A stretch of DNA of 64,000 nt from Sphingorhabdus lutea (GTDB taxonomy: Bacteria > Pseudomonadota > Alphaproteobacteria > Sphingomonadales > Sphingomonadaceae): the NCBI RefSeq assembly GCF_001889025.1, contig NZ_CP018154.1:362001-426000 (forward strand), in the 5' to 3' direction. Below the pieces are notes generated by a model. That model did not search any database. It was not told where the DNA came from and saw only the letters and a list, made by a program, of their open reading frames with translations. Of this stretch, positions 1 through 10,205 are shown piece after piece (the first letter of the stretch is position 1; each line of letters begins with the position of its first letter). The translations under genes and the position numbers were made by a program.

Positions 1-945
1 TTCAAAATCCCAGAATATGTCTTTATTGCATTCCAAATGACATTTGCCGCGATTACCGTGGCCTTGGTCGTTGGCGGATTGGTGGAGCGTTTGAAATTCA
101 GCGCATTGATGTTGTTTGCATTAATCTGGTTGACCATCGTTTATTTCCCCATTGCACATATGGTGTGGGGCGTTGGCGGCATTATTCTTGACATGGGCGC
201 ATATGATTTTGCCGGCGGCACAGTTGTGCATATTAATGCAGGTGTTTCGGCATTGGTTGGCGCCATTATCCTTGGCAAACGTATCGGTTATCAAAAAGAA
301 ATTATGGCACCGCATAGCCTGACCATGACCTTAATCGGCACCGGTTTATTGTGGGTGGGTTGGTTCGGATTTAATGCAGGCTCTGCATTAGAAGCAAATG
401 GATCAGCAGCATTGGCAATGATTAACACCTTTGCGGCAACCGCAGGCGGCGTATTATTCTGGATGCTTACCGAAAAAGCATTGGGTCATAAGGGGTCAAT
501 GTTGGGTGCATGTTCCGGCGCGATAGCAGGATTGGTGGCGATTACACCAGCTGCGGGTAATGCAGGACCAGCGGGCGCAATATTATTGGGCGGTCTATCA
601 TCGGTTATCTGCTGCTATTTCGTGATGAAGTTGAAAGCGAAATTTGGCTTTGATGATTCACTTGACGCATTTGGTATCCATGGTTTGGGCGGCATAGTTG
701 GTTCAATTGGTGTTGCCATTGTCAATTTGCCCGGCCTTGGCGGTCAAGCAGGTGATGATTATGATCTAATGGGTCAATTGGGCATCCAAATTGCCGCTGT
801 CGGTATTGCGGTTGCGTGGGCAACCATTGGTTCAGCGATTGCATTCTACATCGTTAAAGCGGTTATCGGATTACGGGTAAGCGAAGAAGTAGAGCGCGAA
901 GGTCTTGATCTTGGTGAGCATGGCGAACGCGCTTATAATTATTGA
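1..945 (+). CDS. amt: Ammonium transporter (Amt family), 3' part
   Basis: The reading frame is open from base 1, so the 5' end lies outside the window; 314 residues are visible. It is an Amt/MEP/Rh channel that moves ammonium or ammonia across the inner membrane. The Amt signature DFAGGTVVHINAGVSALVG supplies the first pore histidine, and FGIHGLGGIVGSI supplies the second, the twin-His pair of AmtB. Many hydrophobic helices alternate with short loops, and the charged C-terminal tail (VSEEVEREGLDLGEHGERAY) is the cytoplasmic tail that GlnK/GlnB proteins contact in this family. A glnB/glnK gene usually sits upstream and would lie outside the window. The nitrogen theme continues with glnE about 2 kb downstream. 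Confidence 0.95.
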   Translation, partial: FKIPEYVFIAFQMTFAAITVALVVGGLVERLKFSALMLFALIWLTIVYFPIAHMVWGVGGIILDMGAYDFAGGTVVHINAGVSALVGAIILGKRIGYQKEIMAPHSLTMTLIGTGLLWVGWFGFNAGSALEANGSAALAMINTFAATAGGVLFWMLTEKALGHKGSMLGACSGAIAGLVAITPAAGNAGPAGAILLGGLSSVICCYFVMKLKAKFGFDDSLDAFGIHGLGGIVGSIGVAIVNLPGLGGQAGDDYDLMGQLGIQIAAVGIAVAWATIGSAIAFYIVKAVIGLRVSEEVEREGLDLGEHGERAYNY

Positions 946-955
946 TGATAAGGGA

Positions 956-1081
956 GGATGGCAGAAAAAGTGGGAACCGGTTTTTCGCTTCGCCATCCGA
1001 CCAAAAGATTGAACAGGATGGCAGAAAAAGTGGGAACCGGTTTTCAAATATTGGTTAGAACTTTGAACCATCCGAACAAAA
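956..1081. repeat. Two-copy 60-base-spaced repeat with inverted ends
   Basis: Two direct copies lie just after amt, at 956-1006 and 1016-1081. Both begin with GGATGGCAGAAAAAGTGGGA, continue into ACCGGTTTT, and end with CCATCCGAMCAAAAG; only the middle differs. In each copy the leading GGATGG can pair with the trailing CCATCC (7 bp in copy 1, 6 bp in copy 2), and AACCGGTT inside is a palindrome, so each copy can fold as a hairpin. It looks like an intergenic repeat element rather than a gene. I recall similar AAAGTGGGAACCGGTTTTC words in Rhizobiales intergenic regions, but cannot verify that here. Confidence 0.85.
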
Positions 1082-1182
1082 GGAAAATAAATTAAACAGT
1101 TTGACGGGTAAAATATTCTCTCTCACTCTCTCCTAGGCTATTTTATCCGTCTCAACTTGTTCCTCCCGCGAACAGCGACTTA

Positions 1183-1217
1183 TACCCGGACCGAAATATC
1201 GGTTCGGGTATTTTTTT
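1183..1217 (+). terminator. Rho-independent terminator
   Basis: A 12-bp stem (TACCCGGACCGA with TCGGTTCGGGTA, one G-T pair) closes an AATA loop and is followed by seven T. It lies 238 bases after the amt stop, so it ends either a long amt 3' UTR or a separate small transcript. Confidence 0.85.
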
Positions 1218-1232
1218 AACGGCGCTTTGGCC

Positions 1233-2831
<1,599 letters not shown>

Positions 2832-2835
2832 TAAA

Positions 2836-5550
2836 ATGGGAATGCAAGATATTGAAAATGCCATTGCACGTTCCCAACAATATAGCCCCTTTCTCCGCGA
2901 TATTTGGGGTAAATTCCCTGAAATAGATTGCCAAATTGCCGATGGTAAATTTGATGAGGCAATGGCGTCAGCCTATGCCATAAAGGGCGCAGATATCGCC
3001 GAAACCCTGCGTAAACAAAGAAGCGCTATCGCGCTTATCACCGCCATTGCCGATTTATCAGGCCATTGGGATGTGTCTAAGGTAACCCGCGCGTTAAGTG
3101 ATTTTGCTGACCATGCGGTGGATATGGCCGTGGGCCATGCAATCGCGCAGCATATTGGCGCGGATTATGACGCAATGGAAAATCCATGTGCGGGATTTGC
3201 CGTTATTGCCCTTGGCAAACATGGCGGGCGGGAATTAAATTATTCATCCGATATTGACCCCATATTATTATATGACCCTGAAACCCTGCCGCATAGGGAG
3301 GGGGAGGATGTGGCCAAAGCCGCCGTGCGTATTGGGCGGCGCGTGGTGGACATATTATCCGCGCGGGATGGGCATGGATATGTGTTTAGGGTGGATTTGC
3401 GCCTGCGCCCCACGCCGGAAGTTACGCCGATTGTTTTGACGGTAAATGCAGCCATCAGCTATTATGAATCCAGCGCGGTGGCATGGGAACAGGCGGCGTT
3501 TATCCGCGCCCGCGCGGCGGCGGGTGATGTGGCGCTGGGCCAATATTTTTTGGATGCGATAAAGCCATTTATTTGGCGGCGCTCGATAGATTTTGGTCAA
3601 ATTCAAAATATTCATTCGATGATCCGGCAAATCCGCAACCATTATAAAAAAGGTCAGGAAATCGGCCTTGGTTTTGATGTTAAAAAAGGGCGCGGCGGGA
3701 TAAGAGAGGTGGAATTTTTTGCCCAGGCACATCAGCTTATCTATGGTGGGCGCAATGGGGAATTGCGCATTGCCGATACATCAGAGGCGCTGCGCCGATT
3801 ATCGCATTTTGGCCATGTCGATGCTGATATTAGCAATGATTTGATAGAGGGATATGCTTATTTAAGGCAAGTTGAACATCGGCTACAAATGGTGGATGAC
3901 CGCCAAACGCATGAGCTGCCCCAGCATGAAGCACAATTGGAACAGCTGGTCCAATTGGATGGCGGGGCCGATATGCACAGCTGGATGGAAAAATTACAAC
4001 AAATTGTCCAAAATATCAGCAGCCATTATGATATTTTGATAGAGGCAACCGCCGAAGAAAATATGGCCGATGGGGCGGGGCAGGGCAAAGGCAATATCTC
4101 CATTAAAGAGCAATTGACCGCATTTGATATGGATGAGACGGCGTGCGAACGGCGCATAGCACGCTGGCAATCGGACAAAATACGGTGCCTGCGCAGCGCA
4201 TCGGCGCGAAAATCATTTGAACAAATTTTGCCGTCATTGTTGCACGCGCTTGCCGCTGCGCCCGATCCCAAAAATGCATTGAACCGATTTGACGATATTA
4301 TTGATAAATTGCCATCGGCGGTCAATTTTTTCCATTTATTAATGGCGCGGCCCGACACAATGGCCCGGCTTGCCGATATTTTAAGCTATGCCCCCATATT
4401 GGCGGATGAGCTGACCCGTAATATTAGTTTATTTGATACTTTAATCGATCCAAATGTGGCCGCACTGCCGCAATCTTTGGCCGAAATGCGCCAATATTTT
4501 GAAACACAGATTATTGGCGATGAATATGAACTTATTTTGGATCAGGTGCGCACTCATGTTAGCGAATTGCGGTTTGCCGCAGGGGTGCAGCTTTTATCTG
4601 GTCAGCAAAAAAGTGAGCATTTGGCGCAAATTTATTCACATATCGCAGAGGTGGCAACCGAGATATTGGTGGATGCAACCCGTCATATATTTGAACAATC
4701 ACATGGCAAGATAGAGGGCAGCGACCTTATCATTTTGGCCTTGGGCCGGCTGGGCGGACAGGCATTGACCCATGCGTCCGATTTGGATTTAATATTTTTA
4801 TTTACTGGCGAACATGATGCCCAATCAAATGGCCGCCGACCATTGGGCGCAACGCATTATTATAATCGACTGACACAACGGATAATCGGTGCATTAACCG
4901 TGCAAACCTCATCCGGTCCATTATATGAGGTGGATTGCAGATTGCGCCCATCGGGGAATAAGGGGTTATTATGCGCGACGACGGAAAGTTTTGATCAATA
5001 TCAGCATAAGGAAGCATGGACATTTGAACATATGGCCATGATGCGCGCGCGCACCATTTATGGCGGAGATGCAGCGCGCGGACAAATTGGCGATATTTTG
5101 GACGGCATCCACCATATTAAACGGGATGAGGCGCTGATTCATGCCGATTGCATTAAAATGCGCCGCGATATGGATGAACATAAACCTGCATCCGGCCCAT
5201 TGGATATTAAAAAAATGACCGGCGGGTTGATTGATATTGAATTTATGATTCATTATTTGCAATTAACGCGGCAATGCGCCCTTTCGCCCAATTTATCCCA
5301 TGCATTACAAATATTGATAAAACAGGGCCATTTGCCGGAAAATTTATATGATGCCTTTACCTTGCAATCAGGTCTTTTAATCTATTTACGGTTATTTGTG
5401 CCTGATTTGGCCGAGCCATCACCGCCAATACAAAAATTTATCGCCTCGGCGCTTGGCATGGAAAATTGGGATGCGTTAATCGATCAATTGCAAAAAAGCA
5501 GACAGCTTGTTACGCAGATATGGACAGAAATTTTTGGGCAAGAACGATAA
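2836..5550 (+). CDS. glnE: Glutamine synthetase adenylyltransferase/adenylyl-removing enzyme
   Basis: Bifunctional enzyme that adds AMP to glutamine synthetase and removes it, answering to PII and glutamine. Two nucleotidyltransferase domains are visible: LGKHGGRELNYSSDID near residues 125-140 and LGRLGGQALTHASDLD near 635-650, both with the G-GG...SD-D metal-binding pattern, each followed by a helical region. The product is 904 residues, slightly below the common 940-980. ATG at 2836 is chosen, with GGGGG upstream; a longer in-frame start would lie inside tgt. Together with amt upstream it makes this a nitrogen-control neighbourhood. Confidence 0.96.
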   Translation: MGMQDIENAIARSQQYSPFLRDIWGKFPEIDCQIADGKFDEAMASAYAIKGADIAETLRKQRSAIALITAIADLSGHWDVSKVTRALSDFADHAVDMAVGHAIAQHIGADYDAMENPCAGFAVIALGKHGGRELNYSSDIDPILLYDPETLPHREGEDVAKAAVRIGRRVVDILSARDGHGYVFRVDLRLRPTPEVTPIVLTVNAAISYYESSAVAWEQAAFIRARAAAGDVALGQYFLDAIKPFIWRRSIDFGQIQNIHSMIRQIRNHYKKGQEIGLGFDVKKGRGGIREVEFFAQAHQLIYGGRNGELRIADTSEALRRLSHFGHVDADISNDLIEGYAYLRQVEHRLQMVDDRQTHELPQHEAQLEQLVQLDGGADMHSWMEKLQQIVQNISSHYDILIEATAEENMADGAGQGKGNISIKEQLTAFDMDETACERRIARWQSDKIRCLRSASARKSFEQILPSLLHALAAAPDPKNALNRFDDIIDKLPSAVNFFHLLMARPDTMARLADILSYAPILADELTRNISLFDTLIDPNVAALPQSLAEMRQYFETQIIGDEYELILDQVRTHVSELRFAAGVQLLSGQQKSEHLAQIYSHIAEVATEILVDATRHIFEQSHGKIEGSDLIILALGRLGGQALTHASDLDLIFLFTGEHDAQSNGRRPLGATHYYNRLTQRIIGALTVQTSSGPLYEVDCRLRPSGNKGLLCATTESFDQYQHKEAWTFEHMAMMRARTIYGGDAARGQIGDILDGIHHIKRDEALIHADCIKMRRDMDEHKPASGPLDIKKMTGGLIDIEFMIHYLQLTRQCALSPNLSHALQILIKQGHLPENLYDAFTLQSGLLIYLRLFVPDLAEPSPPIQKFIASALGMENWDALIDQLQKSRQLVTQIWTEIFGQER

Positions 5551-5597
5551 AATATCGGGCGCAAACTTGCCAAATAATAAAAGATTAGGAATATATT

Positions 5598-6056
5598 ATG
5601 ACAGAAATTGGCGGGAAAATTCCAAGCATTACCTTATTGGATCATTTGGAAAATAAAGTAGAGATGGCAAATATTACCCATCCGGCGGTTATTTATTTTT
5701 ACCCCAAGGCTGATACGCCCGGATGCACCAAGGAAGGCCAGCAATTTACCGAAAAATTTGATGATTTCACATCTTTGGGTGTCAATATTTATGGGGTTAG
5801 CAAGGATAAGCCCGCTAAATTAGAAAAATTTGCAGCAAAATATGATTTTAAGCATCATTTACTTTCCGATGAAGAAAGCAACTTCACCGAAGAAATGGGC
5901 GTGTGGGTGGAAAAAAATATGTATGGCCGCAAATATATGGGGATAGAGCGCGCGACATTTTTAACCGACAAATCCGGTAAAATCGCCCAAATATGGCGCA
6001 AGGTTAAGGTGAAGGACCATGCCGAGGCGGTGTTGGAAGCGGCCAAGGGCTTATAA
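5598..6056 (+). CDS. bcp: Thioredoxin-dependent peroxiredoxin, Bcp/PrxQ type (single cysteine)
   Basis: Reduces hydrogen peroxide and organic hydroperoxides in the cytoplasm. The peroxidatic site FYPKADTPGCTKEG has Cys43. In 2-Cys Bcp proteins the resolving cysteine sits five residues later; here that position is Gln, and Cys43 is the only cysteine in all 152 residues. It must therefore act as a 1-Cys enzyme reduced by an external thiol. AGGA precedes the ATG. It lies 47 bases after glnE in the same direction. Confidence 0.93.
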   Translation: MTEIGGKIPSITLLDHLENKVEMANITHPAVIYFYPKADTPGCTKEGQQFTEKFDDFTSLGVNIYGVSKDKPAKLEKFAAKYDFKHHLLSDEESNFTEEMGVWVEKNMYGRKYMGIERATFLTDKSGKIAQIWRKVKVKDHAEAVLEAAKGL

Positions 6057-6076
6057 TAAATAATCAGGCCGACGTC

Positions 6077-6925
6077 ATGAGCTCAACAATATCTGAAAAA
6101 TCATTGCAAAAACCATCTCTGGTGGCCGCATGTAAAGAGATTTTATTGGTATCAGATGCGATGACCAAGGTAAAATGCGCCCGTAAATGCGCGCGCGATT
6201 GGCGGGCGGGTAAATTATCCATCGGTAATGCAGCTGATGCACAGTCCATGCCCGATCAACCATATTTTTTGGACAAGCCAATATTATTGCCGCCGCAGCA
6301 AATGCCCAAATTGGGCCGTGCAGGAAATGAGAAAAACCGAATCGCCATGATTCACAGCTTTGCCCATATTGAATATGCGGCAATTGACTTGGCATTTGAT
6401 TTGGTGGGACGATTCGCCCATTTATTTCCGCCCGAATTTGTCGATGATTGGATTATGGTCGGCGCGGATGAGGCAATGCATTTTGCTATATTGGAACGCC
6501 GCCTGCGCCAATATGAAAGTTTTTACGGTGAATATCCCGCCCATGGCAGTTTGTGGGATGCGGCATATCGCACCCGTCATGATGTGGCGGCGCGGCTGGC
6601 CGTTGTGCCCATGGTGTTGGAGGCAAGGGGGTTGGATGTCACGCCCGCAACGGTGAAACGTTTTGAACAAAATGGCGATGTAAAGACGGCCAAAATATTA
6701 AACCGAATCTATCATGATGAGATTCGCCATGTTGGCGCAGGGGCGAAATGGTTCGCATTTACGGCGAATCTGCATTTCAACCAATGCGGCGAATCCCATG
6801 ATGAATATTGGAAAAGGCTGGTAAAAACCTACTTTAAAGGTGGCTTAAAGCCTCCGTTCAACGACTCGGCGCGTCAAAAAGCCGGTTTATCCCGCGAATG
6901 CTATCACGCCCTTGCCAAGGCATAA
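6077..6925 (+). CDS. DUF455 ferritin-like protein
   Basis: A 282-residue protein of the DUF455 family, with a ferritin-like four-helix fold expected to bind two metal ions. The carboxylate/histidine ligands are visible as HSFAHIEYAAID, DEAMHFAILERRL and YHDEIRHVGAG, giving the E...E-x-x-H pattern twice. Its substrate is not known; the fold is shared with the tRNA hydroxylase MiaE, so an oxygen-dependent hydroxylation is a possibility, not a demonstrated role. The N-terminal 60 residues are family-typical helices (ARDWRAGKLSIG). It follows bcp by 20 bases, which suggests co-transcription. Confidence 0.88.
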   Translation: MSSTISEKSLQKPSLVAACKEILLVSDAMTKVKCARKCARDWRAGKLSIGNAADAQSMPDQPYFLDKPILLPPQQMPKLGRAGNEKNRIAMIHSFAHIEYAAIDLAFDLVGRFAHLFPPEFVDDWIMVGADEAMHFAILERRLRQYESFYGEYPAHGSLWDAAYRTRHDVAARLAVVPMVLEARGLDVTPATVKRFEQNGDVKTAKILNRIYHDEIRHVGAGAKWFAFTANLHFNQCGESHDEYWKRLVKTYFKGGLKPPFNDSARQKAGLSRECYHALAKA

Positions 6926-7029
6926 TTTTTCATTTTACAAGTTAAAACATAATAAGGGGTGGGCAGATTAACTGCCAGTTTAACTTTTCTGCGGTTTTTC
7001 TGTAGAGTGAATTAAGGGTCGTATATTTT

Positions 7030-7737
7030 ATGAAAAGCTGCGTTTTGGCTGAAAAGTCCTCTTTTGCAAAATCAATAACATTATCTTTTGCACTTGCGTC
7101 CATATTTGTAATGGGAACGGCGATGACATCAACCGCCCATGCGAACAGCGCGGCCAGTGCTTCGGATAGCTTCCGCGTCGATACAAATAAGAAAAATGAA
7201 ACCGCGCTTGGTAAATCAAGCAGCGAATTTCGCGGTCTATTCAATAAATTCGAAACCGGCGATGATTCAGCAACCGCTCAAGTCTTCATTCCATCGATTA
7301 ACCCCGTTGAGTCCATGAACATGACGAGCCAATATGGTTATCGCACCGATCCATTTCGTGGTCGCCGCGCAAATCATAAGGGGCTGGATATCGCTGGGCC
7401 AATCGGCACCCCCATTTACGCAACCGCCGATGGCATTGTTGGTCGCGCCCGTTGGGTTAATGGATATGGCAAATATATTGAATTAAATCATGGCAATGCC
7501 ATTCAAACCCGTTATGGCCACATGTCTGCATTAAATGTGTCAGAAAATGAGCGGGTAACAAAGGGTCAAATCATCGGATTTATGGGATCAACCGGTCGCT
7601 CCACCGGCAGCCACCTTCATTATGAAGTGCGCATCGCCGGCGAACCAGTAAATCCAACCGCATTTTTGGCCGCAAGCAATTATGGCTTGGCGTCTGTGAA
7701 AGATGATGCTAATAAGGGTGAAGGCGGCCCTGAATAA
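7030..7737 (+). CDS. Secreted M23 (LytM-type) metallopeptidase
   Basis: A 235-residue exported peptidoglycan hydrolase. A signal peptide (residues 1-38, ending AHA) is followed by a low-complexity linker and the LytM domain. The zinc ligands look complete: NHKGLD gives His116 and Asp120, and SHLHYE gives His195 and His197; RYGHMSAL (His164) is the usual catalytic His region. It should therefore be active, unlike degenerate EnvC/NlpD-type domains. It stands alone, with 104 bases before it and a terminator after it. Confidence 0.93.
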   Translation: MKSCVLAEKSSFAKSITLSFALASIFVMGTAMTSTAHANSAASASDSFRVDTNKKNETALGKSSSEFRGLFNKFETGDDSATAQVFIPSINPVESMNMTSQYGYRTDPFRGRRANHKGLDIAGPIGTPIYATADGIVGRARWVNGYGKYIELNHGNAIQTRYGHMSALNVSENERVTKGQIIGFMGSTGRSTGSHLHYEVRIAGEPVNPTAFLAASNYGLASVKDDANKGEGGPE

Positions 7738-7828
7738 TCAAATTTCGCTTTATTTGGCGTTTATTGATTATGATGACAGGCGATTGCGCCAACAAATTCA
7801 GTTCACCTTTGGGAGAGGGTGTGTTCTT

Positions 7829-7865
7829 GGGGGCAGGTAATGAAAAATTACCGCCCCTTTTCTTT
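7829..7865 (+). terminator. Rho-independent terminator
   Basis: GGGG and GGTAAT pair with ATTACC and CCCC around a GAAAA loop, followed by TTTTCTTT. It probably ends the M23 peptidase transcript before the Fe-S carrier gene. Confidence 0.75.
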
Positions 7866-7885
7866 ATCTAAAAGCATCCTATATT

Positions 7886-8224
7886 ATGAACATGGATATT
7901 GAATCAGTTATTTTATTGCCCAATGCGGCGCGTCGTGTTTCCGAAATTGCCCAAAAATTGGGCAAGGAGGCAGTTTTGCGTTTGTCGGTTGATGGTGGTG
8001 GCTGCTCCGGTTTTCAATATCGTTTCGGCTTGGCCGATATGATTGACAGTGATGACATCATGGTTAGCTGTGATGATGCGAAATTGGTGGTCGACCCCAT
8101 AAGTTTTGACCTTGTAAAGGGAAGCGCGGTTGATTTTGTCGAATCGCTGGGGGGTAAATCTTTTCAAGTCACCAATCCACAGGCACAATCGGGATGTGGA
8201 TGCGGGACCAGCTTTTCCATTTAA
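7886..8224 (+). CDS. erpA: A-type iron-sulfur carrier (IscA/ErpA family)
   Basis: Delivers [Fe-S] clusters from the assembly machinery to target enzymes. The three cluster-binding cysteines are present: Cys40 in GGGCSGFQY, and Cys104 and Cys106 in SGCGCGTSFSI at the C-terminus. At 112 residues it is of normal length. A second A-type protein, sufA, is in the suf operon at 58.7 kb, so this separate copy is better read as ErpA, though the ErpA/IscA split cannot be settled by eye. A second Met at residue 3 is an alternative start. Confidence 0.88.
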   Translation: MNMDIESVILLPNAARRVSEIAQKLGKEAVLRLSVDGGGCSGFQYRFGLADMIDSDDIMVSCDDAKLVVDPISFDLVKGSAVDFVESLGGKSFQVTNPQAQSGCGCGTSFSI

Positions 8225-8273
8225 AATAGATATGATTGATTGATAGCGGGTGTTTGCCGCGCTATCATATCAT

Positions 8274-9065
8274 ATGACAAAAATTTCCACTTTTAACATT
8301 AACGGGATTAAGGCCCGAACCCCGCGGCTTTTGGAATGGTTGGATGAAACCGCGCCGGACATTGTTTGTTTGCAAGAGGTGAAGTCGCAGGACAAGGATT
8401 TCCCCAAGGATATGTTTGAAAAAGCAGGCTATGGAGTGATTTTTCATGGCCAGAAAAGTTTCAATGGCGTGGCAATTTTGGCCAAAGGGCAAGAGCCCAA
8501 GGAAATTCAGCGCGGATTAGAGGGTGAACCAGAGGATGAGCAGGCCCGATATTTAGAGGCCGAGATTTTGGACAAATCGGGCAATGCGCTGCGCGTGGCC
8601 AGCATTTATTTACCCAATGGCAACCCATTACCCGGCCCGAAATTTGATTATAAATTGCGTTGGATGCAGCGTTTACGCAATCGAGCGCAAATATTATTAA
8701 ATGAGGAAATTCCCGCAATTTTATGCGGCGATTATAATGTGATACCTCGCGATGAGGATGTATTTAGCGTGTCTGCAATGGCAAGTGATGCATTGATGCA
8801 GCCCGAAAGCCGCGCCGCATATCGGCAATATTTGGGCGATGGGTGGAGTGATGCCTTTGTCACTAAATATCCCGCCGGCGGTGTGTGGACATATTGGGAT
8901 TATCAGGCGGGGGCATGGCCGCGCGACAATGGTTTTCGCATTGATCATTTCCTGCTCAGCCCCATAGCGGCGGACAGATTGGAACATGCCGCAGTTGATA
9001 AGGAACATCGCGGCCGTGAAAAGGCAAGCGATCATGCCCCTTTATGGGTTCAGCTTCGCGATTAG
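8274..9065 (+). CDS. xth: Exodeoxyribonuclease III
   Basis: AP endonuclease and 3'-5' exonuclease of base excision repair. The motifs are all there: STFNINGIKAR (Asn8), VCLQEVKSQD (Glu35), CGDYNVIP (Asp153, Asn155), WTYWDYQAG, and SDHAPLWVQL (Asp253, His254). The product is 263 residues. ATG at 8274 is chosen because homologues begin at this point (MTKISTFN); an upstream in-frame start would add eight unconserved residues. It converges on the DUF1501 gene. Confidence 0.95.
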   Translation: MTKISTFNINGIKARTPRLLEWLDETAPDIVCLQEVKSQDKDFPKDMFEKAGYGVIFHGQKSFNGVAILAKGQEPKEIQRGLEGEPEDEQARYLEAEILDKSGNALRVASIYLPNGNPLPGPKFDYKLRWMQRLRNRAQILLNEEIPAILCGDYNVIPRDEDVFSVSAMASDALMQPESRAAYRQYLGDGWSDAFVTKYPAGGVWTYWDYQAGAWPRDNGFRIDHFLLSPIAADRLEHAAVDKEHRGREKASDHAPLWVQLRD

Positions 9066-9072
9066 GGTTATT

Positions 9073-10203
9073 TTATACCATATCGGGGTAAAGACTGCGC
9101 TGCACCCGTGCCACATCCAGCCCATAATGCGCGGCCAATGCCCGTGAAATTTCCAATTCCATCGACATTGTGGGGCGTAAATCGCGCCCTTCATACAGCG
9201 CGCTTTGGCTTAAACCTGGCCAGTCGGCAATTATTTTGCCGCCACTGTTAATATTGCCGCCGCACATCATTAAAACCGATGCTGTGCCATGATCAGTGCC
9301 TCTTGTGCCGTTCATTGCGGCGGTGCGGCCAAATTCTGTGGCAATGATGACCAAGCTATTATCCCAATCAAGACCCAATCCAGATTTGATCGCCCCCAAC
9401 ATGGCGTCAAGACCGCGAACCTGCGCGTTTAATCGGCCAAATTGTTGGGCATGTGTATCCCATCCCGTTGTTTCAATCATCAATAATTGGGCGGCCTGTG
9501 ACCCCTTCATCAAATTGGCGGCCAATTGGCCTATTTTCTCGCCATTACGACCATTTTCAGCTGATAAATCACCGGCAAGATTTTTTGTGTCAATGGCCGA
9601 TTGCCAAATGGGGGCCAGCATTTCATCCTGGGCATATAACATGGTCAACCGATTGATAAGATCATCATTTGCGGTGGGTAATTTTGTCGGCGCAAAATTG
9701 CCAACCTCTGCCGCACCGCGCAGGGCAAGGGGGATGGAGGAAGATAGTGCCAGCGATTTTCGCGATTGTGCGTCAATTAAGGGTATTAGCCGGTTTAGAA
9801 ATCCGTCCTTTCGGGCATAGGGTGTGATGCCGCCCGATTCCAAAATATTTTGCCCGTCAAAATGCGACCTTTCACGATAGGTTGAGGCAATGGCATGGAC
9901 AATATTGGCCTGACCTGTGCGCATCATCTTGCCTAATTCAACAAAATTTGGGTGCAATGAAAACATGGCGTCAATATGTTGATAATTGCTGCGGTCGGTT
10001 TCGGCCCGGCCATTTAATGCAGCAAAATCGGCATCCCCAATGGGCGATACCAAATCCAATCCATCGGCCGCGCCGCGCTGCAAAATATAAATTAACTTTT
10101 TTGGGCTGTTTATTTGGGCAAAGGCGATGCTGGGTGCGCCAGCGCCCGCCCCTGCGGCCATGGCAATGGCAATATGTTGCAATAAAGATCGGCGATTCAT
10201 CAT
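9073..10203 (-). CDS. DUF1501 protein with twin-arginine signal
   Basis: A 376-residue DUF1501 protein. The N-terminus MMNRRSLLQHIAIAMAAGAG is a twin-arginine (Tat) signal with cleavage near SIAFAQ, so it is probably exported folded. Family features are visible: RGAADGLDLVSP, DTHAQQFGRL, VIIATEFGRTAAMNGTRGTD and HGTASVLMMCGG, which resemble the metal-site region of alkaline-phosphatase-like enzymes. It is the second gene of a pair with the DUF1800 gene, starting two bases after its stop with a GGAG site. The biochemical role of the pair is unknown. Confidence 0.9.
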   Translation of the reverse strand: MMNRRSLLQHIAIAMAAGAGAGAPSIAFAQINSPKKLIYILQRGAADGLDLVSPIGDADFAALNGRAETDRSNYQHIDAMFSLHPNFVELGKMMRTGQANIVHAIASTYRERSHFDGQNILESGGITPYARKDGFLNRLIPLIDAQSRKSLALSSSIPLALRGAAEVGNFAPTKLPTANDDLINRLTMLYAQDEMLAPIWQSAIDTKNLAGDLSAENGRNGEKIGQLAANLMKGSQAAQLLMIETTGWDTHAQQFGRLNAQVRGLDAMLGAIKSGLGLDWDNSLVIIATEFGRTAAMNGTRGTDHGTASVLMMCGGNINSGGKIIADWPGLSQSALYEGRDLRPTMSMELEISRALAAHYGLDVARVQRSLYPDMV

Positions 10204-10205
10204 TT

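Noticed and set aside
871..1071. Minus-strand reading frame with a repeated GSHFFCHP peptide that looks like a metal-binding repeat
   Set aside because: It is only the translation of the duplicated nucleotide repeat at 956-1081 and overlaps the end of amt; no ribosome site or family match.
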